Origin: Planktothricoides raciborskii GIHE-MW2
Lineage (GTDB): Bacteria > Cyanobacteriota > Cyanobacteriia > Cyanobacteriales > Laspinemataceae
Direction: 5' to 3'
DNA length: 64,000 nucleotides
Assembly: GCF_040564635.1 (NCBI RefSeq)
Contig: NZ_CP159837.1
Coordinates: 3,831,001 to 3,895,000 of the forward strand
In this document: positions 20,819 to 30,708 of the stretch, one piece after another
How positions within the stretch are numbered: position 1 is the first letter of the stretch
Layout of the letters: every line of letters begins with the position of its first letter
Notes under the pieces: model-generated
Database searches by the model: none
What the model was told of the DNA's origin: nothing
Seen by the model: the letters and a program-made list of their open reading frames with translations, nothing else
Made by a program: the position numbers and the translations under genes

Positions 20819-22915
20819 TCAAACATTAAGAGAATTGAATTCATCCAGGGGGTTAATATTACTTTCACTTGCGGCTTTTTCTTCTTTGGTTTTTTCGGCA
20901 ATCTCCAGTTCTAGTAATACAGAAGAAGGCATCGGCACTTCTTCCACTTTCGGCAGTTTTTCTATAGTCAACTTAGACTGAGATTGGTTGGGGACACCCC
21001 CAGAAAGCCGTTGCAGCAGTGTTGGTTTTGGTGAATGCAATAAATAAATAATGCGATCGCCCACTTGCCAAGATGCGGCAGCGGGATGTACCTGCAACTG
21101 TCCTTCCCGTTCCCGCAACAACGGCAACAACTCCTCAGAGCGAATCAACGCCTGCATATGCGCTTGCTGAAACGCAAATCCGGGGTCTTTCATGGTCGTT
21201 TCCCCCAACTTCACCTCACCATTACTTAAATACTTATTCCACAGCTTCAAAGACAAATTATTTGTAAAAGGCTGTTGAATTTTGCTATTCCCATTGGTGG
21301 AACTCTTCTTATTATTTGGACTACTTTGGCTATTTGGGTTATTTTGGCTATTTGGGCTATTTGGGCTATTTGGGCTATTTGGGCTATTTTGGTTATTTGG
21401 GCTATTTGGGCTATTTTGGGGAAATACCGCCAAAACTCGCGGCGGCTGAAATTCTTCAACAGCCCTTTGAGCTAACACCAAATTCACCTCCGCATTACTG
21501 GTCATTGCCAGAAAAGTGCCCATTGAACCCAATCCCGCTTCTTCTAGCACCTTAACATCCAGAGCACTGCTCAACAATACCCGTAACTCCTCCTGTTTTG
21601 CCTCCTGATAGGCTTCTGGATTAGTATCAATTAGCACCACGGACTCATTGCGTTCTTTAAACAACCGGGCAATTAAACGACTCACGGGATTAGATCCGAC
21701 AATCACCGCACCCTTGGCTTTTGTAGAAGTTAACTGTAACCAATTCGCTACTAACTGCGCCGTTAGTCCTTGAGAAACCACCGTGAAAATAATGGTTAAA
21801 AAGACTAAAGCTTTAATCGCATCGCCGCCATTAATTCCTTTTTGGGTCAGCAAAATGGAAAACAACGAAGCTACGGATGCGGAAACAATCCCTTTCGGGG
21901 CAATCCAACTGACAAACAGCTTTTGTCGCCAATTCAATCCACTATTAATGGTACAAATCCAAACATTAATTGGTCTGACTACAAACATCAAAAATAAGAC
22001 CGTGACCACACTGCCCCAACCCAAAGCCACGATACTCTCTAACGACAAATCTGCCGCCAGCAAAATAAATAGTACCGAAACCGCTAAGATGGTCAATTGT
22101 CCTTTAAACCGCCGTAAAGCCCGCACTTCCGGGATATCGGCAGAACTCAACACCATGCCCGCGATCACCGTAGCCATCAGCCCGGATTCGCCACGAATGG
22201 ATTGGGACAAGCCATAAAGCCCCCATAACCCGGCTAAGACTACTAAATTTTTCAGGTCTTCCGAGAGATTACTGGCCTTTTTGAGAAACCAGCCGAGAAA
22301 CCAACCGCCCAAACCGCCGATGATACTGCCAATACCCAGGCGAATGGTTAACCCACTAATCAAGCGAATGGGATCGGCATCGCCATTGAGGATGACATCA
22401 AACACTAAGACCGCGAGAATTGCCCCCACTGGGTCGATGAGAACTCCTTCTCCTTCTAACAAGGCGGCAACTTGGCGATCGACCTGAACTTGTTTGAGTA
22501 ATGGCCCAATTACCGTTGGCCCTGTAACCACCACTAAGGCAGCATAGAGAAAGGCTAATGGCCAGGGAAATTCCCCAAAGGTATAGGCGGCAAAGCCCCC
22601 ACCGATTAAGCTGATTAAGGTGCCGATACTGACCAAATTTCGCAAACTGCCAGAAACTTTTCCCAGTTCCCGTAATTCCAGGTTGAGTCCACCTTCAAAG
22701 AGGATTAAGGCCACGGAAAGAGAGACAATTACTTCTAGGCCATTTCCCAACAGGTGAGGATTCAGCCAGCCAAAACCATCGGGGCCGAGCAAAATCCCAA
22801 ACAACAATAGAAAAACAATGCTCGGAACTTTCAGGTAGTCACCGAACACTTGGGCTGTAATGCCTGCCATGACGGTAATCACCATCAGCAGGGTAATGTT
22901 AAAAGGCATTTCCAT
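20819..22915 (-). CDS. CPA1-type cation:proton antiporter with RCK/TrkA-N domain
   Basis: 698 residues from the ATG at 22915; a GTG at 22945 is an alternative. Residues about 1-400 form a 12-13-helix Na+/H+ exchanger domain with GPTVIGPLL and the acidic pair-like EGVLIDPVGAI. Residues about 410-500 form a TrkA-N nucleotide-binding domain (GAVIVGSNPVSRLIARLF...VVLIDTNPEA). A low-complexity insert of Pro-Asn-Ser triplets (about 21313-21420) interrupts the cytosolic region, before a conserved PGFAFQQAHMQALIRSEELLPLL segment. It would exchange Na+ or K+ for H+ across the plasma or thylakoid membrane, with the RCK domain sensing nucleotide. Confidence 0.9.
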   Translation of the reverse strand: MEMPFNITLLMVITVMAGITAQVFGDYLKVPSIVFLLLFGILLGPDGFGWLNPHLLGNGLEVIVSLSVALILFEGGLNLELRELGKVSGSLRNLVSIGTLISLIGGGFAAYTFGEFPWPLAFLYAALVVVTGPTVIGPLLKQVQVDRQVAALLEGEGVLIDPVGAILAVLVFDVILNGDADPIRLISGLTIRLGIGSIIGGLGGWFLGWFLKKASNLSEDLKNLVVLAGLWGLYGLSQSIRGESGLMATVIAGMVLSSADIPEVRALRRFKGQLTILAVSVLFILLAADLSLESIVALGWGSVVTVLFLMFVVRPINVWICTINSGLNWRQKLFVSWIAPKGIVSASVASLFSILLTQKGINGGDAIKALVFLTIIFTVVSQGLTAQLVANWLQLTSTKAKGAVIVGSNPVSRLIARLFKERNESVVLIDTNPEAYQEAKQEELRVLLSSALDVKVLEEAGLGSMGTFLAMTSNAEVNLVLAQRAVEEFQPPRVLAVFPQNSPNSPNNQNSPNSPNSPNSPNSQNNPNSQSSPNNKKSSTNGNSKIQQPFTNNLSLKLWNKYLSNGEVKLGETTMKDPGFAFQQAHMQALIRSEELLPLLREREGQLQVHPAAASWQVGDRIIYLLHSPKPTLLQRLSGGVPNQSQSKLTIEKLPKVEEVPMPSSVLLELEIAEKTKEEKAASESNINPLDEFNSLNV
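21313..21420 (-). repeat. In-frame 9-bp minisatellite inside the antiporter gene
   Basis: About eleven to twelve near-identical 9-bp units (GCTATTTGG on the plus strand, CCAAATAGC on the coding strand) encode Pro-Asn-Ser. Because the unit is a multiple of three, changes in copy number would change insert length without breaking the gene. Confidence 0.92.
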
Positions 22916-23632
22916 AGGCGAGGTTTGTTTAGGGCGATCGCACACCGGCTAAACGTCTCATGGTCAGGGCTAATCAAGAATATTCTTGATTGGCGATTCA
23001 GTCCGGTGGTCAATCATAAGATGACGGATGACGCTTGGTGAGACGCTTTAAAGACCAAGGTACATCCTTTTAGAATAATTTAAGTAAGAAACCGGGTTTC
23101 TGCCAACCCAGAAAGCAGTCAAGAAGAAACCGCGACCTGTGGGTTAACTTCTGAATGCAAGCAAGAAAACGGGTTTCTGGGTTAACTTTTGTTAAGTAAG
23201 AAACCGAGTTTCTGAGTTAACCCCCGTCTTCACGGGGGCAGGCTTTTGCATCCGGGCAGAACTTTAATTAAGAAACCCGGTTTCTGGGTTAACTTTTGTT
23301 AATTAAACATTGCGAGTACATTGAAGGTTATAAGAACCGATGAATGCATTAAGGTCAGATTTTTTTGATTTACGATCAATTTATCATATATTTATGATAG
23401 ATTACCAATAAATTTATGATAGATTTATGATCTATTTTTCATAGATTATTTGACTGAATTCGGTGATCCCATTCATTGCCCAAACCCATGTCACCAAAGG
23501 CAAACAACCAAGGCGCGATCGCTACACAAAGCCAAAAAATTTTGCCAATAATTGAATATACATACTCAGGAACGCTCATCGATACATCTGTAACACTGAA
23601 GCGTGCTGTTTTGATATTTCAGGATAAAACTT
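22916..23632. repeat. Intergenic region with GAAACCGGGTTTC repeats
   Basis: About 717 bp without a gene. Between 23086 and 23305 there are at least four copies or variants of the palindrome AGAAACCGGGTTTCT, spaced by GTTAACTTTTGTTAA-type sequence. Between 23380 and 23450 the 12-bp TTTATGATAGAT recurs imperfectly. The start region of the next gene has an AGGAT ribosome-binding site at 23621. Confidence 0.8.
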
Positions 23633-26600
23633 ATGCCAGATCAACAGGGTGGAAACTATCGAACCCAATGGACGCAACAACTAGGCAGCCAAGGGGATGA
23701 CTACGCTTTTAGCATTGCCGCCGATCGCCTCGGTGGGATTTATATGGCTGGACTAACCTTCGGCGACCTGGGCAGCAGCAACGCCGGAATCGATGACGCT
23801 TGGTTAGCGAAATACGACACCAGCGGCAACCAACTCTGGACCAAACAGCTAGGAACCAGTGAGGGCGATCGCGCCTACAAAATGAACACAGACAGCGCAG
23901 GCAACATCTACCTCACCGGAACCACCAAAGGCATATTAGGCAAAAACTCTGCCGGAGACTGGGACGCTTGGATTGGCAAATACGACAGCAACGGCAACCA
24001 ACTCTGGATCCAGCAACTCGGTTCCGCCACCACCGACGAAAGCAGCAGCACCGCCACAGACAACGCGGGCAACACTTACCTCACAGGTGCCACCTGGGGC
24101 AACCTAGCGGGCAGCAACGCCGGGAAATGGGACGCTTGGATCGCCCAATACGACAGCAACGGCAATCAAGTCTGGGCAAAACAAATCGGCACCCCGGAAG
24201 AAGACCACAGCTATGCGATCGCCGTTGACAACCAAGGCAACGCCTATCTTGCCGGATACACCCAAGGCAACTTATTCGCCCCCAACGCAGGCAACTGGGA
24301 CGCTTGGATTGCCAAATATGACCGCAACGGCAATCAAATTTGGGGACAACAAATCGGCACCCCCAGCGAAGACCAAGCCAAAGGCATCGCCACAGACAGC
24401 CAAGGCAACATTTACCTCACCGGATGGACCGAGGGGGCAATGTCATCAGAAAACCAAGGGTCTTTTGATGCTTGGATGGCCAAATACGACCCCAACGGCA
24501 ACCAACTTTGGATGCAACAGCTAGGTTCTGCCGGTTCCGAAGGCGCCCTAGACCTAACCATCGACAGCGAAGACCGCATCTACCTGACTGGCAACACCTG
24601 GGGAGACTTAGCCAGCCCGAATGCCGGAAACAATGACGCCTGGGCCGCCGAATACAACAGCGACGGCAACCTCCTGTGGAAACGACAGTTAGGCACCGCC
24701 GGGGAGGATCTAGCCTTTGGGGTAGCCGTAGGCGAACCGGGGAAACTATATATAGGCGGATGGACTGATGGCGCTTTTACCCAAAACTCTGGGGGGACTG
24801 ATGCTTGGTTAGCGCAACTGCTACCGAACAATGCCCCCGAACTGTCCGATATCAGCGTAGAAGGAAAAGAAAATCCCCAAATAACGTTCACCGCAGAAAA
24901 TTTTCTTCAAGCCTTTACCGACAGCAACGGCGACAGCCTGGTAAAAGTGCAAATCACCTCCCTACCAGAAAACGGCAGTTTAACCCTCAATGGCAACCCC
25001 GTCACGGAAAATCAAGAAATTGAAACCAGCCAATTAGAAAACCTGAAATTTATCCCCACATTCGGTTTCACCGGCCAAACCAGTTTCACCTGGAATGGCT
25101 ATGACGGCATGAACTATGCCGCCACTCCAGCCACCGCCAACCTGACTGTAAGCGCTAATCCTAACGAGCCACTAGAAATCGAATGGATTCGCCAGTTCGG
25201 GAGTAATAATGACGACTTGTCTCATGGCGTGGCAGTAGATAGCACCGGCAATATTTACCTGACGGGAAGCACACTGGGCGATTTGGGCGGCGCTAATGCC
25301 GGAAATAATGACGCCTGGGTAGCCAAATACGACTCACAGGGTAATCAGCTATGGTTGCAGCAGTTCGGGACTAATACTGACGACTACTCCAATGGCGTGG
25401 CGGTGGATGATACAGGCAACGTCTACCTGATGGGTCACGTCAATTTTCCTAGCACTGAAGTCTGGATAACCAAATACGACCCAGAAGGCAACCAACTGTG
25501 GTTACAGCAGTTCGGGACTAACACCTACCAATTCTACGGTGATATAACGGTAGATAGTGCAGGCAACGTCTACCTGACGGGAGTCACACTGAGCGATTTG
25601 GGCGGCGCCACTGCTGGTGGCAATGACGCCTGGGTAGCCAAATACGACCCACAGGGCAACCAAATTTGGTTGCAGCAGTTCGGGACTAATTTTTACGACT
25701 ACTCAGGTGGCGTAACCGTCGATGCTGGGGACAATGTTTACCTGACAGGAGGAACACTGGGCGATTTGGGCGGCGCCAATGCTGGTGACGAGGACGCCTG
25801 GATAGCCAAGTACGACTCGTCGGGCAACCAACTTTGGTTGCAGCAGTTTGGGACTAATTTTATTGACTCCTCCTTTGACGTGGCGGTAGATAGCACCGGC
25901 AATGTTTACCTGACGGGAGAGACATCTGGCAATTTGGGCGGCACTGGTCTTGGTGACGTTGACGCCTGGGTAGCCAAATACGACCCACAGGGCAATCAGC
26001 TATGGTTGCAGCAGTTCGGGACTAATACTTACGACTCCTCCAATGACGTGAGGGTCGATGCGGCGGGCAATGTCTATTTAACCGGAAAAACCGAAAAGTA
26101 TTTAGGCGGCTCTAGTGATTTGACCAATGACCGCTGGGTCGCCAAGTACGACCCAGAAGGGAACCAAATTTGGCGGCAGCAGTTCGGGACTGGGACTAGG
26201 AATGCCTCCGCAGATGTGGCGTTAGATGACACGGGCAACCTCTATCTGACGGCAAGCACCTATGGCGATTTGGGCGGCCCCAATGCTGGTTTCCGTGACG
26301 CTTGGGTAGCCAAACTGAGCCACAATGCACTCCAGGCACCTGTGGAAATTTCGGGTAGCGAAGCGGACGATCGCCTCACTGGAGGGATTGGCAATGAGGT
26401 TTTATTGGGCTACGAGGGCAACGACACCCTCAATGGCAATGGCGGTAATGATACCCTCACAGGTGTCAATGGCAGCGATGTTTTCGTTTTGGCTTCCGGT
26501 TCCGGCAGCGATGTAATTACGGATTTTGTCGATGGCACCGATATGCTCCAGTTAGCCGGTGATTTGACTTTCGAGCAATTAACCATTCTCCCCGGCACCG

Positions 26601-26692
26601 ACGGAACTTTAATCAATCTGGGCGCTAATTTGTTAGCCACTCTCACCGGCATTGATGCCAGTTTGATTACTCAGGAAGATTTTATCTTCTGA
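23633..26692 (+). CDS. Large SBBP-repeat protein with RTX C-terminus
   Basis: 1019 residues. Two blocks of beta-propeller-like SBBP repeats (about 1-395 and 515-890) carry a repeating pattern of DAWxAKYDxxGNQLWxQQxGT and D-x-GNxYLTG. A cadherin/tandem-95-like beta domain of about 110 residues separates them (NNAPELSDISVEG...AATPATANLTVSA). The C-terminus (about 905-1019) has RTX nonapeptides (LLGYEGNDTLNGNGGNDTLTG) and the FxLASGSGSDVITDF block typical of type I secretion substrates. There is no N-terminal signal peptide, which fits that route. A calcium-stabilised cell-surface or released protein is likely. No type I transporter genes are adjacent. Confidence 0.9.
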   Translation: MPDQQGGNYRTQWTQQLGSQGDDYAFSIAADRLGGIYMAGLTFGDLGSSNAGIDDAWLAKYDTSGNQLWTKQLGTSEGDRAYKMNTDSAGNIYLTGTTKGILGKNSAGDWDAWIGKYDSNGNQLWIQQLGSATTDESSSTATDNAGNTYLTGATWGNLAGSNAGKWDAWIAQYDSNGNQVWAKQIGTPEEDHSYAIAVDNQGNAYLAGYTQGNLFAPNAGNWDAWIAKYDRNGNQIWGQQIGTPSEDQAKGIATDSQGNIYLTGWTEGAMSSENQGSFDAWMAKYDPNGNQLWMQQLGSAGSEGALDLTIDSEDRIYLTGNTWGDLASPNAGNNDAWAAEYNSDGNLLWKRQLGTAGEDLAFGVAVGEPGKLYIGGWTDGAFTQNSGGTDAWLAQLLPNNAPELSDISVEGKENPQITFTAENFLQAFTDSNGDSLVKVQITSLPENGSLTLNGNPVTENQEIETSQLENLKFIPTFGFTGQTSFTWNGYDGMNYAATPATANLTVSANPNEPLEIEWIRQFGSNNDDLSHGVAVDSTGNIYLTGSTLGDLGGANAGNNDAWVAKYDSQGNQLWLQQFGTNTDDYSNGVAVDDTGNVYLMGHVNFPSTEVWITKYDPEGNQLWLQQFGTNTYQFYGDITVDSAGNVYLTGVTLSDLGGATAGGNDAWVAKYDPQGNQIWLQQFGTNFYDYSGGVTVDAGDNVYLTGGTLGDLGGANAGDEDAWIAKYDSSGNQLWLQQFGTNFIDSSFDVAVDSTGNVYLTGETSGNLGGTGLGDVDAWVAKYDPQGNQLWLQQFGTNTYDSSNDVRVDAAGNVYLTGKTEKYLGGSSDLTNDRWVAKYDPEGNQIWRQQFGTGTRNASADVALDDTGNLYLTASTYGDLGGPNAGFRDAWVAKLSHNALQAPVEISGSEADDRLTGGIGNEVLLGYEGNDTLNGNGGNDTLTGVNGSDVFVLASGSGSDVITDFVDGTDMLQLAGDLTFEQLTILPGTDGTLINLGANLLATLTGIDASLITQEDFIF

Positions 26693-26713
26693 TTAGTGCT
26701 ATCCTGCGATAAA

Positions 26714-26872
26714 GGGCGAAGCAAAAGCGTACCAGTCTTTCCGTTTCATTGAGAGATTTGGGCGCTTTTGCTTCGCCCCTACAGGGTTTATATGAATCAC
26801 GTAGGGGCCCGCGCATTACGGCTAAGGGTTTATCGCTTTTAAGCCATAACCCATTACCGGAATGCGCGGGCC
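26714..26872. repeat. Two adjacent inverted-repeat elements
   Basis: The first (26714-26778) has 16-bp arms GGGCGAAGCAAAAGCG and its perfect complement. The second (about 26806-26872) has arms GGCCCGCGCATTACGG and CCGGAATGCGCGGGCC. Both end in CCCCTAC/GTAGGGG-type sequence. They follow the SBBP gene and could act as transcription or mRNA-end structures. A related element with GGGCGAAGC arms lies at 29901. Confidence 0.82.
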
Positions 26873-26982
26873 ATTCTCACATGAATAAGTGCGGTGGGTG
26901 CAATCTGTAGTGCAATCTGTAGGTTGGACCCTTGGAACGAAACCCAATTTCTAGATTTATTTCCGTTTAAATAAATCAAAAA

Positions 26983-28107
26983 TTACCGGGGATGAATCGG
27001 CTGATTTCCTCCGGTGAGTCTTCCCCCTTCACGACCAGAACGTAAGGCAATGATTTCGGCAAAAATAGAAATGGCCGTTTCTTCTGGAGTATTTGCCCCA
27101 ATGTCTAAGCCAATGGGGGAACTAATCCGAGCCATATCAGCCGGATCCATGCCGATTTCCTGAAGGCGCCGGACGCGATCGCTGTGAGTGCGACGGCTGC
27201 CGATCGCCCCGATATATCCGGCATTGGTGCGGACTGCTGCCCGCAATGCGGGAATATCAAATTTGGGGTCATGGGTTAAAACCACGATCGCGGTGCGGGA
27301 ATCAATCGCCGTGCTTTCTATGCTTTCTATATAATGATGCGGCCATTCGATTTCTACTTGGTCAGCTTGGGGAAACCGGGCAACGGTGGCAAAGCGCGAT
27401 CGGGCGTCGCAAATGGTGACATGATAGCCCAACAATTTGCCCACCTGACATAAGGCGCTGCTAAAGTCGATCGCCCCAATAATAATTAGACGCGGTGGGG
27501 GGAGAAAACTTTGAATAAAAACTTGTGTAGCTTGTGTAGATGGGGTTTCTCCTGGATCGCATTCTTCTAAGTTGCCGTAATCACGCAACTGAGTCAGTCC
27601 TTTGGTTAAAAATACTTTGGCGTCCTGAGAAACCAAAAAATCCCAGGCGGAATTGCCCAAAGAAGCGATTGGCGGTTGGCTGGAGTCACCAAAAATCAAC
27701 ATTTTTGCCCCGATATTTGGGCCGCTGACCGCCGTACAAAGGGCAAAAGCGGACTGATTTTGGATAGCTGCCACTAAGCGGTCAAAAAATAACCCCGGTT
27801 TGAGGCGATCGACAAAAATATCAGTCGTTCCCCCGCAGGTCAACCCCACCGCTAAACCCAATTCATCGGTAATGCCATAATTCAATAGTCGCGGAATACC
27901 ATCTGCGAGACAGGCGATCGCCTCATCCACCACTGCGGACTCCACACAGCCGCCACTCACGGATCCCGCCACTTCACCGGCATCATTCACCACCAAAACC
28001 GCGCCGAGTTCCCTGGGGCTGGAACCTTCCTTTGCCACCACTGTAGCAATCGCCACTTCATGCCCTTGGGCAAACCAATGCTGAATCTCTTGAATCACCT
28101 CTTTCAT
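26983..28107 (-). CDS. XdhC/CoxI-family protein
   Basis: 374 residues. The N-terminal XdhC/CoxI domain contains VVAKEGSSPRELGAVLVV and the hallmark GSVSGGCVESAVVDEA. The C-terminal XdhC Rossmann domain contains LIIIGAIDFSSALCQVGKLLGYHVTICDARSRFA, AIVVLTHDPKFD and YIGAIGSRRT. Relatives bind molybdenum cofactor and help insert its sulfurated form into xanthine-dehydrogenase-type enzymes. No molybdoenzyme gene is adjacent in this window. It is divergent from the GMC oxidoreductase. Confidence 0.9.
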   Translation of the reverse strand: MKEVIQEIQHWFAQGHEVAIATVVAKEGSSPRELGAVLVVNDAGEVAGSVSGGCVESAVVDEAIACLADGIPRLLNYGITDELGLAVGLTCGGTTDIFVDRLKPGLFFDRLVAAIQNQSAFALCTAVSGPNIGAKMLIFGDSSQPPIASLGNSAWDFLVSQDAKVFLTKGLTQLRDYGNLEECDPGETPSTQATQVFIQSFLPPPRLIIIGAIDFSSALCQVGKLLGYHVTICDARSRFATVARFPQADQVEIEWPHHYIESIESTAIDSRTAIVVLTHDPKFDIPALRAAVRTNAGYIGAIGSRRTHSDRVRRLQEIGMDPADMARISSPIGLDIGANTPEETAISIFAEIIALRSGREGGRLTGGNQPIHPR

Positions 28108-28262
28108 TTTACTGCGCCATACTTAGCCTTGATTGCTGATAAATATTTAATCGATAAAAATTAGAAATTTTTGAACAATATTTGCCACTTTTTGTTATTA
28201 AAATAGATATTGATTTTCCAGTATATCGGAAAAAGCAGCAAAATTGTGGGAAAACAATTTTT

Positions 28263-29870
28263 ATGATTTATGACTACATAATTGTTGGGGCTGGTTCTGC
28301 TGGTTGTGTATTGGCAAACCGTCTCAGTGCTAACCCCAAGAATCAGGTACTTTTACTAGAAGCGGGAATGAGCGATCGTCTATCCGCTATTCAAATTCCG
28401 GCAGCTTTTGCTAAACTATTTAAAACCCCATTAGATTGGGCTTATGAAACCGAACCCCAAGCCCAACTTAACCACCGCCCTTTATTTTGGCCTCGGGGCA
28501 AAGTCTTGGGGGGTTCTAGTTCTATTAATGCCATGTTGTATATTCGCGGTCATCGATATGACTACGATCGCTGGCAAAAATTAGGCAATCCTGGTTGGGG
28601 TTACAGCGACTTATTGCCCTATTTCAAAAAAGCCGAAAACCAAGAAAATGGAGCATCAGAATATCATGGCATAGGCGGGCATCTGAATGTGGCTAATTTA
28701 CGCACCATTAATCGTCTTTCTCATGTTTTTATCCAAGCCGGAAAAGAAAGCGGATGGCCAATTATTGAAGATTTTAATGTTGCCGAACCTGAAGGGTTTG
28801 GGTTTTATCAAGTTACCCAAAAAAATGGCCAACGACATAGTGCGGCATCGGCTTATTTAAAGCCTTATTTAAAGCCTTATTTATCGCGAACTAATTTAAC
28901 CATTTGCCTAGAGGCAACGGTGACTCGGTTATTATTTGAACACCGGCGCATTGTCGGATTAGAATATTTAGCCAATGGACAAGAAAAACGTCAGGTAAAA
29001 AGTGGCAAAGAAGTAATTTTATCTGGGGGAGCGATTAACTCGCCTCAGTTACTCATGTTATCGGGAATTGGCCCCGGCAATCATTTGCAAAATTTAGGCA
29101 TTCCTGTGGTGCTAGATTTACCAGGAGTTGGCCAAAATTTGCAAGACCATTTAATTACCGGGGTTTTCTATGAATGCCGGAAACCAGTGACGTTAAAAGG
29201 TGCCAATAACTTGGTAAATTTACTCAAGTATTTATGGTTCAAAACCGGGTCTTTGACCTCAAGTGTGGCGGAGGCAGGTGGTTTTGTCAAAAGTCAAGTT
29301 GATTTGGCGATTCCTGATTTACAATTTCATTTTGCCCCGGCATTTTTTTGCAATCATGGGTTTACTAAATGGGAAAATCACGCCTTAACTTTGGGGGTGA
29401 CACAACTGCGTCCCCACAGTCGGGGTTATATTCAGTTGCGATCGCCCAATCCTTTGCAACCACCGCTCATTGAACCGAATTATTTAAGCGTTGAAGCGGA
29501 TTGGCAGGTGATGATCCGTGGGCTGCAACTTGCTGATAAAATATTCCAAGCATCCGCATTTGAGCCTTGGCGAGGTTCAGCAATTTTTCCCAGTAAAGTT
29601 CCCCTGCCAAAACTTGAGTCTACCCAGGAATATCATCAGCAAATTCGTGATTATATTCGGGAAACGACACAAACTGTGTATCATCCCGTTGGAACTTGTA
29701 AAATGGGAAACGACACAATGGCTGTGGTCAATTCGCGATTACAAGTCCGAGGAATTGAAGGATTGCGGGTGGTGGATGCTTCGATTATGCCCACAATTAT
29801 CGGTGGAAATACGAATGCTCCCACGATCGCGATCGCTGAAAAAGCAGCGGATTTGATTCTGAATTCTTGA
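28263..29870 (+). CDS. GMC-family FAD oxidoreductase (choline dehydrogenase-like)
   Basis: 535 residues from the ATG at 28263, where the FAD-binding GxGxxG begins ([19 protein letters not shown]). An upstream in-frame start at 28182 lacks family support. GMC signatures are present: [37 protein letters not shown] and a C-terminal [12 protein letters not shown], the latter holding the catalytic His. HPVGTCKMG and an Asn ([11 protein letters not shown]) complete the active-site set. Substrate is probably an alcohol; it cannot be deduced. No betaine-synthesis partner gene is adjacent. Confidence 0.92.
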   Translation: MIYDYIIVGAGSAGCVLANRLSANPKNQVLLLEAGMSDRLSAIQIPAAFAKLFKTPLDWAYETEPQAQLNHRPLFWPRGKVLGGSSSINAMLYIRGHRYDYDRWQKLGNPGWGYSDLLPYFKKAENQENGASEYHGIGGHLNVANLRTINRLSHVFIQAGKESGWPIIEDFNVAEPEGFGFYQVTQKNGQRHSAASAYLKPYLKPYLSRTNLTICLEATVTRLLFEHRRIVGLEYLANGQEKRQVKSGKEVILSGGAINSPQLLMLSGIGPGNHLQNLGIPVVLDLPGVGQNLQDHLITGVFYECRKPVTLKGANNLVNLLKYLWFKTGSLTSSVAEAGGFVKSQVDLAIPDLQFHFAPAFFCNHGFTKWENHALTLGVTQLRPHSRGYIQLRSPNPLQPPLIEPNYLSVEADWQVMIRGLQLADKIFQASAFEPWRGSAIFPSKVPLPKLESTQEYHQQIRDYIRETTQTVYHPVGTCKMGNDTMAVVNSRLQVRGIEGLRVVDASIMPTIIGGNTNAPTIAIAEKAADLILNS

Positions 29871-29900
29871 CATATAGGGGTTTTCAGATTACTGAACCAC

Positions 29901-29982
29901 GGTAGGGCAGGGCGAAGCATTCCGGTACTCAATTTAATATTCTAAGCAATAGATTATCTGCCGGAATGCTTCGCCCCTACAG
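29901..29982. repeat. MITE-like inverted repeat with GGGCGAAGCATTCCGG arms
   Basis: Arms at 29910-29925 and 29961-29976 are perfectly complementary over 16 bp, flanked by GTAGGG/CCCCTAC, with a 35-bp AT-rich centre. It resembles the element at 26714. It lies just after the GMC gene. Confidence 0.85.
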
Positions 29983-30123
29983 ATATTTGTGGTTTATTCA
30001 CTCTTAAAATTGCTGTAAGTCAGAGGAAAATTATTGGTTATTTGTGATGAGCGATTATCCCGAATAACCAATAACTAATAACGAACCACCAGTAACAATC
30101 AACCAGTAAAGGAACTACCGAAA

Positions 30124-30708
30124 ATGAGTGCAAAAACACAACTCTTAAAAGCGATCGCCGGCAGAAATCGGGGATTACTCGCGCAATCGAGCGATCGACA
30201 GATTATTTTAGATGCGATCGACCACTTAGAAGATGAAAATCCCACCCCGCAACCCATAGAAAGTAACCTTTTAGCCGGAGACTGGCGGCTAATTTATACC
30301 ACCAATAGTAATTTATTATTTATTGACCTGCCGCCTTTGGTGCGGTTGGGTCAAATTTATCAATCTGTTCGTCCCGCAACGGGCAAATTATATAATATTG
30401 CGGAAGTGGTTTCTGGATTACCCGGTTTATCTGGATTAATCTGTGTCAGTGCCAAATTTACGGCGGTTTCCGACAAGCGGGTTGATGTAAAATTCCAACG
30501 GTGGATTATTGGATTACAAAACTTGCTGGATTATCAATCTCCTGAAGAACTTATCGATAAAATAGAGTCTGGTAATCCCATCACTGCCCTGGATTTACCT
30601 ATTGATGAACGAAATCAGGACAACTGGCTAGATATTACCTATTTAGATGAAGATTTACGCATCGGACGGGGACATCGCGGTAACTTATTTGTTTTGACAA
30701 AAGATTAA
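30124..30708 (+). CDS. PAP/fibrillin-family protein
   Basis: 194 residues matching the plastid-lipid-associated protein/fibrillin family. N-terminal KTQLLKAIAGRNRG is followed by LLAGDWRLIYTTNSNLL, the typical GxWxLxYTT core, and a beta-barrel segment up to GRGHRGNLFVLTK at the end. Fibrillins are thylakoid- and lipid-associated, lipocalin-like proteins linked to plastoquinone and photoprotection. There is no signal peptide. Cyanobacterial members are about this long. Confidence 0.92.
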   Translation: MSAKTQLLKAIAGRNRGLLAQSSDRQIILDAIDHLEDENPTPQPIESNLLAGDWRLIYTTNSNLLFIDLPPLVRLGQIYQSVRPATGKLYNIAEVVSGLPGLSGLICVSAKFTAVSDKRVDVKFQRWIIGLQNLLDYQSPEELIDKIESGNPITALDLPIDERNQDNWLDITYLDEDLRIGRGHRGNLFVLTKD

